64,000 bases of DNA. Origin: Arthrobacter oryzae. Its GTDB lineage: Bacteria > Actinomycetota > Actinomycetes > Actinomycetales > Micrococcaceae. Location of the stretch: assembly GCF_003634095.1 (NCBI RefSeq), contig NZ_RBIR01000004.1, positions 124,001-188,000 on the forward strand, written 5' to 3'. Made by a program: the position numbers and the translations under genes. Shown piece after piece: positions 48,116 through 57,689 of the stretch (position 1 is its first letter; every line of letters starts with the position of its first letter). Under the pieces are notes generated by a model. The model had not been told where the DNA came from. It saw nothing but the letters and a program-made list of their open reading frames with translations, and did not search any database.

Positions 48116-48170
48116 AGTCAACTATTAGCCGGGGTCGGGGAAGGCCTACGGATAATTTCACTCCAGCAGG

Positions 48171-48262
48171 GCGTGCATTGTGGCAAACGAACCACATGTG
48201 CGCTCTCGTTTTGGGTGAGGCAATGCACGCATGTTCCGTGACCCTCCGGACCCAGTCCGGAG
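48171..48262 (+). other. Structured leader of rpfB
   Basis: GCGTGCATTG (48171-48180) pairs perfectly with CAATGCACGC (48221-48230), and inside this CAAACGA can pair with TCGTTTTG. A second hairpin, CTCCGGA with TCCGGAG (48244-48262), follows. I found no match to the c-di-AMP (ydaO) riboswitch that precedes rpf genes in some actinobacteria. The rest of 48037-48339 shows no gene. Confidence 0.45.
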
Positions 48263-48339
48263 CCGCCTTGGCGCGCTCACGGAGGGTGGTCACGTGCACT
48301 TATCCCCGTGCCCGGAAGGTCCAAGAGATACGGGCAATC

Positions 48340-49497
48340 GTGGTCAAGTTCTTCACATCGGACGGCAAGTTCAGCTTCGTCAAGGTTGGTACGCAGCTCG
48401 TAGTGCTGGTGGCACTGGTGCTGGGCCTCGTGGCCTTCGTCGGCAACAACAAGACGATCACACTCAACGTGGACGGCAGAGTCAGCTCCGTCCAGACCTT
48501 CGGCGGCACCGTCGGCCAGGTCGTCAAGAGTGCGAAGGTTGAGCTCCAGCCCTCCGACAGGGTGTCGCCCTCGGTCGACTCCCATGTGCAGGACGGCGCG
48601 GTCATCAACGTCAACCTCGCCAAGGCCGTCAAGGTCAGCCTGGACGGCGCCGAACGGACCATCAACACCACCGCGCCCACCGTCGCTGGGCTCGTGAGCG
48701 AACTCGGCGTGGCCAGCGCCTCGCAGGTGTCCGTGCCGAAGGACGCCCAACTGGCGGTCTCCGGGTCCTTCGTTTCGATCTCGACACCGAAGAAGGTCAG
48801 CATCGTCGCTGACGGCAAGGCCGCCGCGACCACCACCACCGAGGCCACTGTGGCCAAGGTCCTCGAGGACGCCGGTCTGAAGCTCGGGGCCAGCGACCGC
48901 GTCTCCCAGCCCGCAAACGCGCCGGTGGTCAACGACATGGTCATCAAGGTCTCGCGGGTAGACGCCAGCAAGACGGCTGTCACCACCGAGCCCGTAGCAT
49001 TCGAAACCCTCACCACCGAGAGTGCCGACATGTTCAAGGGTGAGACGACCGTCACCCAGGCCGGCGTGGCCGGTACTTCCAAGAAGAGCTTCAAGCTGGT
49101 CCTCGTGGACGGCCGCGAAGCTTCCAGGACCCTGGTCTCAGAGACCGTGAGCGTCCAGCCGGTCACCGAGAAGATCACGATCGGCACCAAGGAAAAGCCC
49201 CAGCCCGCCGCTGAAGCAGCCGCCAACACCGGCGCCGCGGCCCCTGCCATGATGAACGAAGGCATGTGGGACAAGATCGCGCAGTGCGAGTCCGGCGGCA
49301 ACTGGTCCATCAACTCCGGCAACGGTTACTACGGCGGCCTGCAGTTCGATGTCCAGACCTGGCTCGGCTCCGGCGGCGGCGCCTACGCCCCGAACGCCGC
49401 TGCGGCCAGCAAGGCCCAGCAGATCGACGTTGCCAACCGCGTCTACGCGCAGCGCGGCCTCGGCCCCTGGGGCTGCGGCTGGGCCGCCTCCAGCTAG
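48340..49497 (+). CDS. rpfB: Resuscitation-promoting factor, RpfB type
   Basis: The 385-residue protein has one membrane helix near the start ([20 protein letters not shown]), three DUF348 repeats (about residues 38-205), a G5 domain (about 205-285), and a C-terminal lysozyme-like Rpf domain with the catalytic glutamate in [24 protein letters not shown] and the closing GPWGCGWAA. It cleaves peptidoglycan outside the membrane and helps dormant cells resume growth. The start is uncertain: GTG at 48340 puts a short basic tail before the helix, and a GTG at 48286 directly after GGAGG is an alternative. The frame is open back to 48178. A long hairpin follows the stop. Confidence 0.93.
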   Translation: MVKFFTSDGKFSFVKVGTQLVVLVALVLGLVAFVGNNKTITLNVDGRVSSVQTFGGTVGQVVKSAKVELQPSDRVSPSVDSHVQDGAVINVNLAKAVKVSLDGAERTINTTAPTVAGLVSELGVASASQVSVPKDAQLAVSGSFVSISTPKKVSIVADGKAAATTTTEATVAKVLEDAGLKLGASDRVSQPANAPVVNDMVIKVSRVDASKTAVTTEPVAFETLTTESADMFKGETTVTQAGVAGTSKKSFKLVLVDGREASRTLVSETVSVQPVTEKITIGTKEKPQPAAEAAANTGAAAPAMMNEGMWDKIAQCESGGNWSINSGNGYYGGLQFDVQTWLGSGGGAYAPNAAAASKAQQIDVANRVYAQRGLGPWGCGWAASS

Positions 49498-49575
49498 CAC
49501 CCACCGCCGGCCCTCGACCGCCGGCTCTTGAACGCCCGCTCCCTGCGGCGGCTGACCACAGCCGCGGGAGACGAA

Positions 49576-49609
49576 CAGGCCGGGCCCGGATCTCTCCGGG
49601 CCCGGCCTG
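49576..49609 (+). terminator. Terminator hairpin after rpfB
   Basis: A perfect 15-bp stem, CAGGCCGGGCCCGGA with its complement at 49595-49609, has a TCTC tetraloop. It lies about 80 bases after the rpfB stop and 32 before ksgA. There is no U-tract. Confidence 0.75.
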
Positions 49610-49640
49610 CGGCGTACCGGCGCCGGGATAGGATACCTAG

Positions 49641-50540
49641 GTGACTGAACCGAGCCCCTCCGCCCCCGAAAGCCTGCCATCCGCGGCGCCTGCACCCCTG
49701 ATGGGCGCCTCCGACATCCGCCGGCTGGCCGAGGAAATCGGGGTCCGCCCCACCAAGACGCTGGGCCAGAACTTCGTCATCGACGGCAACACCATCCGGC
49801 GGATCGTCGCCGCCGCGGACATCCGGCCCGATGAGACCGTCCTCGAAGTCGGTCCCGGGCTCGGATCGCTGACCCTTGGCCTGCTGGATGCTGCCCGGAC
49901 CGTCGTCGCCGTCGAAATCGATCCGGTCCTCGCCGGCCGGCTGCCGGCCACGGTCGGCCAGTGGCGTCCGCACGCCGCCGGGAATTTCCACCTGGTCCTG
50001 GCCGATGCCATGAGGGTCACCGAACTGCCCGCGGAACCGACAGCGCTTGTGGCGAATCTTCCCTACAACGTTGCCGTGCCTGTGGTCCTGCACCTGCTGC
50101 AGCACTTCCCGAGCCTGCAGCACGGACTGGTCATGGTCCAGGACGAAGTCGCCGACCGCCTCGCCGCCGGGCCCGGGTCCAAGACCTACGGCGTGCCCTC
50201 GGTCAAGGCCGCCTGGTATAGCAGCATGCGCAAGGCCGGCGTGATCGGCATGAACGTTTTCTGGCCGGCGCCCAAGATTCATTCCGGTCTGGTCGCCTTC
50301 ACCCGCCGCGAACCCCCCGTCACGACCGCAACGCGGGAGCAGGTCTTCGCCGTGATCGATGCCGCGTTCGCGCAACGCCGCAAGACGCTTCGGGCGGCGC
50401 TGGCAGGCTGGGCGGGCAGCGCCGCCGAGGCCGAACGCTGCCTGCGGGCCGCCGGCATCGACCCTTCCGCCCGCGGCGAAGTGATCGATATTGCGGCGTT
50501 CGCCAGAATCGCCGAAGCCCACGCGGCGCCGGCCGCCTGA
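49641..50540 (+). CDS. ksgA: 16S rRNA (adenine1518/1519-N6)-dimethyltransferase
   Basis: The 299-residue SAM-dependent enzyme dimethylates two adenosines near the 3' end of 16S rRNA during small-subunit assembly. Motifs are [33 protein letters not shown] (SAM loop) and the catalytic [17 protein letters not shown]. The GTG at 49641 is a good start. It is followed by ispE on the same strand after 69 bases, the widespread ksgA-ispE order. Confidence 0.96.
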   Translation: MTEPSPSAPESLPSAAPAPLMGASDIRRLAEEIGVRPTKTLGQNFVIDGNTIRRIVAAADIRPDETVLEVGPGLGSLTLGLLDAARTVVAVEIDPVLAGRLPATVGQWRPHAAGNFHLVLADAMRVTELPAEPTALVANLPYNVAVPVVLHLLQHFPSLQHGLVMVQDEVADRLAAGPGSKTYGVPSVKAAWYSSMRKAGVIGMNVFWPAPKIHSGLVAFTRREPPVTTATREQVFAVIDAAFAQRRKTLRAALAGWAGSAAEAERCLRAAGIDPSARGEVIDIAAFARIAEAHAAPAA

Positions 50541-50609
50541 ACTTGTCATGACGCCGGCGGGAGCCGGCCCGTGCTTGGAGCCAAGGCCGCGATGCCATAG
50601 CGTGGAGCC

Positions 50610-51572
50610 ATGAACGCAGTGAGAGGGCGCTTTGCCGCGAGGACTGTCCGGGTCAAGGCTCCAGGCAAGATCAACGTCTCACTGGATGTCGGACCGCTGC
50701 GTCCGGACGGCTACCACTCGGTTGCCAGCGTCTATCTGGCGGTGTCCCTCTACGAGGAGGTCGCCGCCACCAGCACCGATAGCGGCGGAATCACCGTCAG
50801 CATCAGCGACGCCAGCACCCTGGACCTCGACGGCGTGGACATCCCGCTTGACCACCGCAACCTGGCCTACAAGGCGGCGGCAATGATGGCCGATGTCTCT
50901 GAACATCCCACCGGCGTCCATCTGGAGATCACCAAACGGGTGCCCGTGGCCGGCGGCATGGGCGGCGGGTCGGCGGATGCCGCCGCGACCCTGCTGGCCT
51001 GCGACGCGCTGTGGAACAGCGGACTGTCCCGCGACGAGCTGGCCCACCTGGCCTCGGAACTCGGCGCCGACGTGCCGTTTTCGTTGGTCGGCGGCACCGC
51101 CGTCGGCCTCGGCCTGGGCGATGACCTCTCGCCGGCCCTGGTAAAGGCGCAAACGGACTGGGTGCTGGTCACCGCCGACTTTGGCCTTCCCACCCCGGAG
51201 GTCTACCGCACCCTGGACCGCCTGCGTGAGGCGGAGGGCATCGCGGCGGAGGAGCCGGTCGCCGTCGACCCCGGCGTCCTCACGGCACTGCGCAGCGGCG
51301 ACTCCGACGCCCTGAGCCGGGTCCTGGTCAACGACCTCCAGCGCGCCTCGATCGAGCTGGCCCCGGGCCTGCGCGACACGCTGGGACGCGGCGAGGCCTG
51401 CGGCGCGATCGCAGGCATCGTTTCCGGCTCCGGTCCCACTGTCGCGTTCCTCACGCACAGCCCCGCCGCCGCCGCCGGACTCGCCGAGGAACTCCGTCAC
51501 CACAGCCTCGATGCGATGGCGGTCCACGGCCCGGTGCACGGGGCCCGCATCATCTCCGATACGCTCCTTTAG
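50610..51572 (+). CDS. ispE: 4-diphosphocytidyl-2-C-methyl-D-erythritol kinase
   Basis: The 320-residue GHMP kinase phosphorylates CDP-ME in the MEP pathway that makes isoprenoid precursors. It has the substrate lysine region KAPGKINVSLDVG with RPDGYHSVASVY, the ATP loop VPVAGGMGGGSADAAATL, and the C-terminal GIVSGSGPTVAFL. The product ultimately supplies the cis-prenyl transferase near 2 kb and polyprenyl carriers for wall synthesis. The ATG at 50610 is the first in-frame start. Confidence 0.96.
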   Translation: MNAVRGRFAARTVRVKAPGKINVSLDVGPLRPDGYHSVASVYLAVSLYEEVAATSTDSGGITVSISDASTLDLDGVDIPLDHRNLAYKAAAMMADVSEHPTGVHLEITKRVPVAGGMGGGSADAAATLLACDALWNSGLSRDELAHLASELGADVPFSLVGGTAVGLGLGDDLSPALVKAQTDWVLVTADFGLPTPEVYRTLDRLREAEGIAAEEPVAVDPGVLTALRSGDSDALSRVLVNDLQRASIELAPGLRDTLGRGEACGAIAGIVSGSGPTVAFLTHSPAAAAGLAEELRHHSLDAMAVHGPVHGARIISDTLL

Positions 51573-51643
51573 GAGCTTTCGCGCACCGCACCTCCTGACT
51601 TACCAGCAACACTTCACCGTTACACCTAAGAAAGCAGTTCCCA

Positions 51644-53473
51644 GTGGCACACCTGCTCGGCGGCGAGAACCTCACGGTCTCGTATGCAACCCGTACCGTC
51701 CTCGATGGCATTACCGTCGGCCTTGAAGAGGGCGACAGGATTGGCATGGTGGGCCGCAACGGCGACGGCAAGTCGACCCTCATGCGGCTGCTGGCCATGC
51801 GCTCCACCCCGGACTCCGGCCGGGTGACTAAGCGCAGCGAGGTCAACATCGGCTACCTGGACCAGAGCGACGTGCTCGACGGCGACCTCACCGTCGGTGC
51901 CGCGATCGTCGGGGACCAGGCCGATTACGAATGGGCCCGCAATCCCCAGATCCGCGAAGTCATGGGCGGGCTCGTGTCCGACGTCGACTGGCACGCCAAC
52001 GTCCACGCGCTCTCCGGCGGGCAGAAGCGCCGTGTGGCGCTGGCCAAACTGCTGATCGAGGACCATGACGTCATCATGCTCGACGAGCCCACCAACCACC
52101 TCGACGTTGAGGGCGTCGCGTGGCTGTCCCGGCACCTGAAGACCCGCTGGCGTCCGAACCAGGGCGCCTTCCTCGTCGTCACCCACGACCGCTGGTTCCT
52201 CGATGAAGTCTGCAACAAGACCTGGGAAATCCACGACGGCATCATGGACCCGTTCGACGGCGGCTACGCGGCCTACGTCCTGGCCCGCGCCGAACGTGAC
52301 CGCTCAGCGTCCGTGGTGGAAAGCAAGCGGCAGCAGCTCGTCAAGAAGGAGCTCGCCTGGCTCCGCCGCGGCGCCCCGGCCCGCACCGCCAAGCCGAAGT
52401 TCCGGATTGAGGCGGCCAACGCCCTGATCGCCGACGTCCCCGAACCCCGCGACTCGACGGCGCTAAGCAAGATGGCCACCGCCCGGCTCGGCAAGGACGT
52501 CCTGGACCTCGAGCACGTCTCCCTGGACTTCCTCGGAGGCGAACCCGGGCAGAAGCTCTTCGACAACATCACCCTGCGGCTCGCCCCGGGCGAGCGGCTG
52601 GGCCTCGTGGGCGTCAACGGCGCCGGCAAGACCACCCTCCTGAAGCTCCTCAACGGCGAGATCCAGCCCACCTCCGGGAAGGTCAAGCGAGGCAAGACCG
52701 TGGTCACCGCCGTCCTCACCCAGGAGGTCAAGGAGCTCGACGACGTCGCGGACCTGCGCGTGATCGAAGTGATCGAGCGCGAAAAGCGCTCCTTCAACGT
52801 CGGCGGCAAGGAATTCACCGCCGGCCAGCTCGTGGAGCAGCTCGGGTTCACCAATGAGAAGCAGTGGACGCCGGTCAAGGACCTCTCCGGTGGCGAACGC
52901 CGCCGGCTTCAGTTGCTGCGCCTGCTCGTGGGCGAGCCGAACGTGCTCATGCTTGACGAACCGACCAATGACCTCGACACCGACACCCTGGCCGCCGTGG
53001 AAGACGTGCTGGACGGCTGGCCCGGCACGCTCGTCGTCGTCAGCCACGACCGCTACCTGCTCGAACGCGTCACGGACCACCAGATGGCGCTCCTCGGCGA
53101 CGGCAAGATCCGCGCACTGCCCCGAGGCGTGGACCAGTACCTCGAACTGCGCGAAGGCGCGCTGGCGGGGTCCACAATCACCGGCGGCGGCAACCCCGTC
53201 ACGGCCTCCGCCGGGAGTTCCGCGCCGGCCGCCTCCGGACCCTCGGAGGCGGAAAAGCGCGACGCCCGCAAGGCCAAGAACCGGATCGACCGCCAGCTGG
53301 GCAAACTCAAGCAGCAGGAAGACAAGATCCACGCCCAGATGACGGCAGGGGCCGGGGACGCCAGCAAGTTCGACCAGCTCGGCGAGCTCAACAGGAAGCT
53401 CCAGGAGCTCGCCGGGGAACGCGAAGCCCTCGAGCTCGAATGGCTCGCGGCCCTCGAGGTGCTGGGGGAGTAG
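51644..53473 (+). CDS. ABC-F family ATPase (Uup-like)
   Basis: The 609-residue soluble protein has two ABC cassettes: Walker A GRNGDGKST and GVNGAGKTT, signatures LSGGQKRRVALAKLL and LSGGERRRLQLLRLL, and Walker B MLDEPTNHLD and MLDEPTNDLD. The linker between them is the ABC-F P-site tRNA interaction motif region. A C-terminal coiled coil (EKRDARKAKNRIDRQLGKLKQQEDKI) resembles that of Uup. ABC-F proteins act on ribosomes; antibiotic resistance is possible but not implied. GTG at 51644 is the start. It follows ispE after 71 bases; the same gene order is found in many actinobacteria. Confidence 0.92.
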   Translation: MAHLLGGENLTVSYATRTVLDGITVGLEEGDRIGMVGRNGDGKSTLMRLLAMRSTPDSGRVTKRSEVNIGYLDQSDVLDGDLTVGAAIVGDQADYEWARNPQIREVMGGLVSDVDWHANVHALSGGQKRRVALAKLLIEDHDVIMLDEPTNHLDVEGVAWLSRHLKTRWRPNQGAFLVVTHDRWFLDEVCNKTWEIHDGIMDPFDGGYAAYVLARAERDRSASVVESKRQQLVKKELAWLRRGAPARTAKPKFRIEAANALIADVPEPRDSTALSKMATARLGKDVLDLEHVSLDFLGGEPGQKLFDNITLRLAPGERLGLVGVNGAGKTTLLKLLNGEIQPTSGKVKRGKTVVTAVLTQEVKELDDVADLRVIEVIEREKRSFNVGGKEFTAGQLVEQLGFTNEKQWTPVKDLSGGERRRLQLLRLLVGEPNVLMLDEPTNDLDTDTLAAVEDVLDGWPGTLVVVSHDRYLLERVTDHQMALLGDGKIRALPRGVDQYLELREGALAGSTITGGGNPVTASAGSSAPAASGPSEAEKRDARKAKNRIDRQLGKLKQQEDKIHAQMTAGAGDASKFDQLGELNRKLQELAGEREALELEWLAALEVLGE

Positions 53474-53490
53474 CCTCCCGAATCCGGCCC

Positions 53491-54049
53491 GGACATGCTC
53501 AGAGTGGTGCATGACCAATGGACATGCTCCCTGGACGGCCGCAGGCCCCTGGGACATGCCCCACGTTGCAGGCCAGCAGCGGACATAGTGGCATTATGTC
53601 CATCCCTCGGGAACAGGGGCGGGCATGTTCCGTGGCGCATCCGGGCCCGGGTGGGCATGTCCCCGAGCGCAGCCCAGCATTGGGCATGTCCCGCGGAGCT
53701 CTCAATGACATTTGTGCTGCCCAGGAGTGGGCATGTCCGGCGGAGGGCCGGAAATCCTCGGGACAAGTCCCTTGGCGCAGGCCAGCAACGGACATAGTGG
53801 CATTATGTCCATCCCTCGGGAACAGGGGCGAGCATGTACCGTGGCGCATCCGGGGCCGGGAGGGCATGTCCCCGAGCGCAGCCCAGCATTGGACATGTCC
53901 CGCGGAGCTCTCAATGACATCAGTGCTGCCCCGGAGCGGGCATGTCCCGCGGCGGGCTGGAAATCCTCGGGACAAGTCCCTTGGCGCAGGCCAGGGATGG
54001 GCATAGTGGCATTATGTCCATCCCTCGGGAACAGGGGAGGGCATGTCCC
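53491..54049. repeat. 209-bp tandem repeat rich in palindromic GGRCATGTCC motifs
   Basis: The 634-bp space between the ABC-F gene and tetR holds about two and a half copies of a 209-bp unit. The marker sequence that begins GGACATAGTGGCATTATGTCC-like starts at 53581, 53790 and 53999, exactly 209 bases apart. Within each unit the 10-bp motif GGRCATGTCC or a close variant recurs about every 30 bases (for example 53653, 53682, 53729, 53862, 53891, 53938, 54039); GGACATGTCC at 53891 is a perfect palindrome. Long frames cross it on both strands, but 209 is not a multiple of three, so copies are read in different frames and no conserved protein results. Confidence 0.9.
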
Positions 54050-54107
54050 TCGGGGAGGCCCAGACATTCCTGCCCGGGCAACAGGCGAGACCCGCAGCGT
54101 CCGATGA

Positions 54108-54794
54108 TCAGTCGTCGCTGCGCAGTTCCGGATCCTTCTGCAGCCCGGTGAGGCCGTTCCAGGCCAGGTTCACGAGGTGCGCGGCGACTTCGCGTTTGTC
54201 CGGAGTGCGGCTGTCCTGCCACCACTGGCCGGTCATCGCCACCATCCCCACGAGCATCTGGGCATACATGGCCCCGTCGGCCGGACTGAAGCCGCGGCGG
54301 GCGAGTTCGTCCTCGAGGATGTGTTCCACGCGCGCCGTCACTTGCGAGAGCAGCGAGGAGAAGGCGCCCTCCGGCTGGGACGGCGGTGCATCGCGCATGA
54401 GGATCCGGAAGCCGTCAGTCCGGTCTTCGATGTATGTCAGTAAAGCCAGGGCGGCCCGCTCCACTAGCACACGCGGCTTGGCGTCCTCGGCCAGGGCATC
54501 GTTGATGGAGGCCAGCAGGATGTGGAACTCATACTCCACCACCTGGGTGTACAGGCCCTCTTTCGAGCCGAAGTGCTCGTAGATCACCGGTTTGGAGACG
54601 CCGGCGCTGGCGGCGATTTCCTCGATAGTGGTGCCGTCCAGGCCGCGGAGGGCAAAAAGCCCCCGCCCAATGCCGATCAACTGCGTGCGGCGCTGTTGGC
54701 CTGTCATGCGGGACCGGGGAACGTAGTCGGGGGCGCGCACGGGCCTGCCGTTGCCGCCGTCCGCCCCGCCGGATGCGCCTCCACTCTTGCTCAC
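54108..54794 (-). CDS. TetR-family transcriptional regulator
   Basis: The 228-residue protein has a TetR DNA-binding domain at about residues 33-78: RRTQLIGIGRGLFALRGLDGTTIEEIAASAGVSKPVIYEHFGSKEGLY, with recognition helix VSKPVIYEHF. The C-terminal part is all-helical and binds an unknown ligand. The same gene (Rv1019, recalled) lies beside glmU in M. tuberculosis. I chose GTG at 54794 (VSKSGGASGG); the longer frame reads through Pro/Arg-rich sequence. Its 3' end is at the edge of the repeat island. The 224 bases between its start and tRNA-Gln hold nothing I recognise. Confidence 0.88.
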   Translation of the reverse strand: MSKSGGASGGADGGNGRPVRAPDYVPRSRMTGQQRRTQLIGIGRGLFALRGLDGTTIEEIAASAGVSKPVIYEHFGSKEGLYTQVVEYEFHILLASINDALAEDAKPRVLVERAALALLTYIEDRTDGFRILMRDAPPSQPEGAFSSLLSQVTARVEHILEDELARRGFSPADGAMYAQMLVGMVAMTGQWWQDSRTPDKREVAAHLVNLAWNGLTGLQKDPELRSDD

Positions 54795-55018
54795 AGCACC
54801 ATCATGCACTACGGCGGGGGCGGCCCGCCCCGCAGCTCCCCCCGGCATCGGCTGCGTCCGTCCGCCCCCGGGGCGGCCCGCCCGCAGCTCGCCCCGCAGC
54901 TCCGCCGGCATCCGGCCCGGCCAACCGCCCTGCGGACAGCCCTCGGGGCGCTAAGTCGCACGAGCGTCAACCTTCGTGGCAGAATTGGTTCTCGTGCCAC
55001 AGGTCATGCCCGGCACGG

Positions 55019-55090
55019 TCCGCTCTGGTGTAATGGCAGCACCCCGGCCTTTGGAGCCGTGGAGTATAGGTTCGAGTCCTATGGGCGGAA
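55019..55090 (+). tRNA. tRNA-Gln (anticodon TTG)
   Basis: The 72-nt sequence folds as a cloverleaf: acceptor stem TCCGCTC/GGGCGGA (one G-T pair), D-arm around GTGTAATGGCAGCAC, anticodon loop CTTTGGA with anticodon TTG, and T-arm ATAGG-TTCGAGT-CCTAT. Only the outermost anticodon-stem pair is mismatched. CCA is not encoded. It lies 42 bases upstream of glmU, a common actinobacterial position for tRNA-Gln. Confidence 0.95.
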
Positions 55091-55132
55091 CTGGCGAGAC
55101 ACACTGCGCAACCTAGCAAGGAGAGCCGATAC

Positions 55133-56635
55133 GTGAGCCCCGAGAACACTGGCCCAGCCGCCGTGATCGTACTAGCTGCAGGGGCCGGTACCCGGATGAA
55201 ATCCCGTACGCCAAAAATTCTCCACGAGATCGGCGGCCGCTCCCTGGTCGGCCACGCGCTTCACGCGGCCCGCAGCATTGACCCGCGCGACCTTGCCCTC
55301 GTCGTCCGGCATGAACGCGACCTAGTGGCCGCCCACGTCGCCGCCCTCGATCCGAAGGCCCTGATCGTTGACCAGGACGACGTGCCCGGCACCGGCCGTG
55401 CGGTTGAAGCGGCACTGGAGACCCTCGACGCGCTCGATGCCCACGGTCCGCTGAGCGGAACGGTCGTTGTCACCTACGGCGACGTCCCCCTGCTCACCGG
55501 CGGGCTCCTCGCCGAGCTGGTTGCCGCCCACGAATCCCAGGGCAACGCCGTCACGGTCCTCACCGCCGTTCTCGACGACGCCACCGGCTACGGACGCATC
55601 CTCCGGGCCGACGACGGAACCGTCACCGGCATCCGCGAGCACAAGGACGCCAGCGCGGAGGAGCGCCAAATCCGGGAAATCAACTCCGGCATCTACGCCT
55701 TCGACGCGGCCGTCCTGCGCGATGCGCTCGTCCACGTCACCACGGACAACGCCCAGGGCGAAAAGTACCTCACCGATGTCCTGGCCCTCGCCGGCGCCGC
55801 GGGCGGCCGCGTCGCCGCCGTCGTCACCGAAGACCGCTGGCAGGTTGAGGGCGCGAACGACCGCGTCCAGCTCTCGGCCCTCGGCGCCGAACACAACCGC
55901 CGCACCGTCGAGGCCTGGATGCGCGCCGGCGTGACCGTCGTGGATCCCGCCACCACTTGGATCGACTCCACGGTGAGCCTGGACGAGGACGTCCGGCTCC
56001 TGCCCAACACCCAGCTGCACGGCGCCACCTCGGTGGCGCGCGACGCCGTCGTCGGCCCTGACACCACCCTGACCGACGTCACCGTGGGGGAGGGCGCCAA
56101 GGTGACCCGCACGCACGGCTCCGGCTCCACGATCGGTGCACGGGCCAGCGTCGGCCCCTTCACCTATCTGCGCCCCGGCACGGTCCTGGGCGAGACCGGC
56201 AAGATCGGGGCGTTCTATGAGACCAAGAACGTCACGATCGGCCGCGGATCGAAGCTGTCCCACCTCGGCTACGCCGGAGACGCGGAAATCGGCGAGGACA
56301 CCAATATCGGCTGCGGCAACATCACGGCCAACTACGACGGCGAGAAGAAGCACCGCACAGTGATCGGCTCCGGCGTGCGCACCGGATCCAACACCGTGTT
56401 CGTGGCCCCCGTCCGCGTGGGCGACGGCGCCTACAGCGGCGCCGGCACCATCATCCGCCAGGATGTGCCGGCCGGCGCCCTCGCCGTCACCGTGGCCAAG
56501 CAGCGCAACTCGGAGGGCTGGGTCGTGGCCAACCGCCCCGGATCCGTCTCCGCCACCCTGGCCCAGTCGGCCGCCGCGGTCGAATCGGACGCCCCAACAT
56601 CCTCCACTACTCCGGCACCAACAGAAGAGGGCTAG
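55133..56635 (+). CDS. glmU: Bifunctional UDP-N-acetylglucosamine pyrophosphorylase / GlcN-1-P acetyltransferase
   Basis: The 500-residue enzyme makes UDP-GlcNAc for peptidoglycan. The N-terminal uridyltransferase domain has LAAGAGTRMKSRTPKILHEIGG near residue 14; the C-terminal left-handed beta helix (about 250-460) has hexapeptide repeats ending in FVAPVRVGDGAYSGAGTII and the acetyltransferase residues around NYDGEKKHRT. The GTG at 55133 follows AAGGAG. It is followed five bases later by prs, the usual actinobacterial glmU-prsA pair. The tail of about 40 residues is Ser/Thr/Pro-rich. Confidence 0.96.
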   Translation: MSPENTGPAAVIVLAAGAGTRMKSRTPKILHEIGGRSLVGHALHAARSIDPRDLALVVRHERDLVAAHVAALDPKALIVDQDDVPGTGRAVEAALETLDALDAHGPLSGTVVVTYGDVPLLTGGLLAELVAAHESQGNAVTVLTAVLDDATGYGRILRADDGTVTGIREHKDASAEERQIREINSGIYAFDAAVLRDALVHVTTDNAQGEKYLTDVLALAGAAGGRVAAVVTEDRWQVEGANDRVQLSALGAEHNRRTVEAWMRAGVTVVDPATTWIDSTVSLDEDVRLLPNTQLHGATSVARDAVVGPDTTLTDVTVGEGAKVTRTHGSGSTIGARASVGPFTYLRPGTVLGETGKIGAFYETKNVTIGRGSKLSHLGYAGDAEIGEDTNIGCGNITANYDGEKKHRTVIGSGVRTGSNTVFVAPVRVGDGAYSGAGTIIRQDVPAGALAVTVAKQRNSEGWVVANRPGSVSATLAQSAAAVESDAPTSSTTPAPTEEG

Positions 56636-56640
56636 CAATC

Positions 56641-57621
56641 ATGAGCGAAATTACGGCACACGGCGAGAAGAAGCTGGTGCTGGCCGCGGGGCGCGCGCAC
56701 CCTGAGCTGGCGAAGGAGATCGCGAAGGAACTGGGCACCGAGCTGCTGCCCCTGGACGCCTACGACTTCGCGAACGGCGAGATCTACGTCCGGGCCGGCG
56801 AGAGCGTCCGCGGTACCGATGCGTTCGTGATCCAGGCCCACCCCGCCCCGCTGAACAACTGGCTCATGGAACAGCTGATCATGATCGATTCGCTCAAGCG
56901 GGCCTCCGCGAAGCGCATCACCGTCGTGTCACCGTTCTACCCCTACGCCCGGCAGGACAAGAAGGGCCGCGGCCGCGAGCCGATCTCCGCGCGCCTCGTC
57001 GCCGATCTGTACAAGACCGCTGGCGCCGACCGCATCATGAGCGTTGACCTGCACACGTCCCAGATCCAGGGCTTCTTCGACGGCCCCGTGGACCACCTCA
57101 TGGCCATCCCGTTGCTCGCGGACTACATCCGCACCCGCGTCGGCTCCGACAAGGTCACGGTCGTCTCCCCGGACACCGGCCGCGTCCGCGTCGCGGAGCA
57201 GTGGGCCGAACGCCTCGGCGGCGCGCCGCTGGCCTTCGTGCACAAGAGCCGCGACCTCACCGTGCCCAACCAGGCCGTGTCCAAAACGGTCGTGGGCCAG
57301 ATCGAAGGCCGCACCTGCGTCCTGATCGACGACATGATCGATACCGGCGGAACCATCTCCGGCGCCGTCCAAGTCCTCAAGAACGCCGGGGCCAAGGACG
57401 TCATCATCGCCGCGACCCACGCCGTGTTCTCCGATCCCGCGGCCCGCCGGCTTTCCGAGTCCGGCGCCCGCGAGGTCGTGGTCACCAACACGCTGCCGAT
57501 CACCGCGGACAAACACTTCCCGCAGCTGACCGTCTTGTCCATCGCGCCGCTGATTGCCCGCGCCATCCGCGAAGTGTTCGACGACGGCTCCGTCACCAGC
57601 CTCTTCGACGGCAACGCGTAA
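56641..57621 (+). CDS. prs: Ribose-phosphate pyrophosphokinase
   Basis: The 326-residue enzyme makes PRPP from ribose-5-phosphate and ATP for purine, pyrimidine, histidine and decaprenyl-phosphoribose synthesis. The metal- and ribose-binding DLHTSQIQGFFDGPVDHL and the PRPP loop VLIDDMIDTGGTISGAV are intact. ATG at 56641 is five bases after the glmU stop, so translation is coupled. A hairpin lies about 20 bases after its stop. Confidence 0.97.
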   Translation: MSEITAHGEKKLVLAAGRAHPELAKEIAKELGTELLPLDAYDFANGEIYVRAGESVRGTDAFVIQAHPAPLNNWLMEQLIMIDSLKRASAKRITVVSPFYPYARQDKKGRGREPISARLVADLYKTAGADRIMSVDLHTSQIQGFFDGPVDHLMAIPLLADYIRTRVGSDKVTVVSPDTGRVRVAEQWAERLGGAPLAFVHKSRDLTVPNQAVSKTVVGQIEGRTCVLIDDMIDTGGTISGAVQVLKNAGAKDVIIAATHAVFSDPAARRLSESGAREVVVTNTLPITADKHFPQLTVLSIAPLIARAIREVFDDGSVTSLFDGNA

Positions 57622-57641
57622 ATAACGCATAAATAAGGCCC

Positions 57642-57675
57642 GCGCGGGCACGTTTTCGCGAATTCGTGCCCGCGC
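57642..57675 (+). terminator. Terminator hairpin after prs
   Basis: GCGCGGGCACG pairs perfectly with CGTGCCCGCGC (57665-57675) across a 12-base AT-richer loop. No U-tract follows. Confidence 0.7.
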
Positions 57676-57689
57676 TGATAGCCTTGTTC

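Noticed and set aside
48037..48339. c-di-AMP (ydaO) riboswitch before rpfB
   Set aside because: The GGGG-rich stretch near 48131 looked suggestive, but the conserved downstream part of that riboswitch was not found.
53518..54006. Repetitive 162-codon frame and similar frames on both strands
   Set aside because: They arise from the 209-bp repeat; the period shifts the frame in each copy, there is no convincing ribosome binding site, and both strands are equally open.
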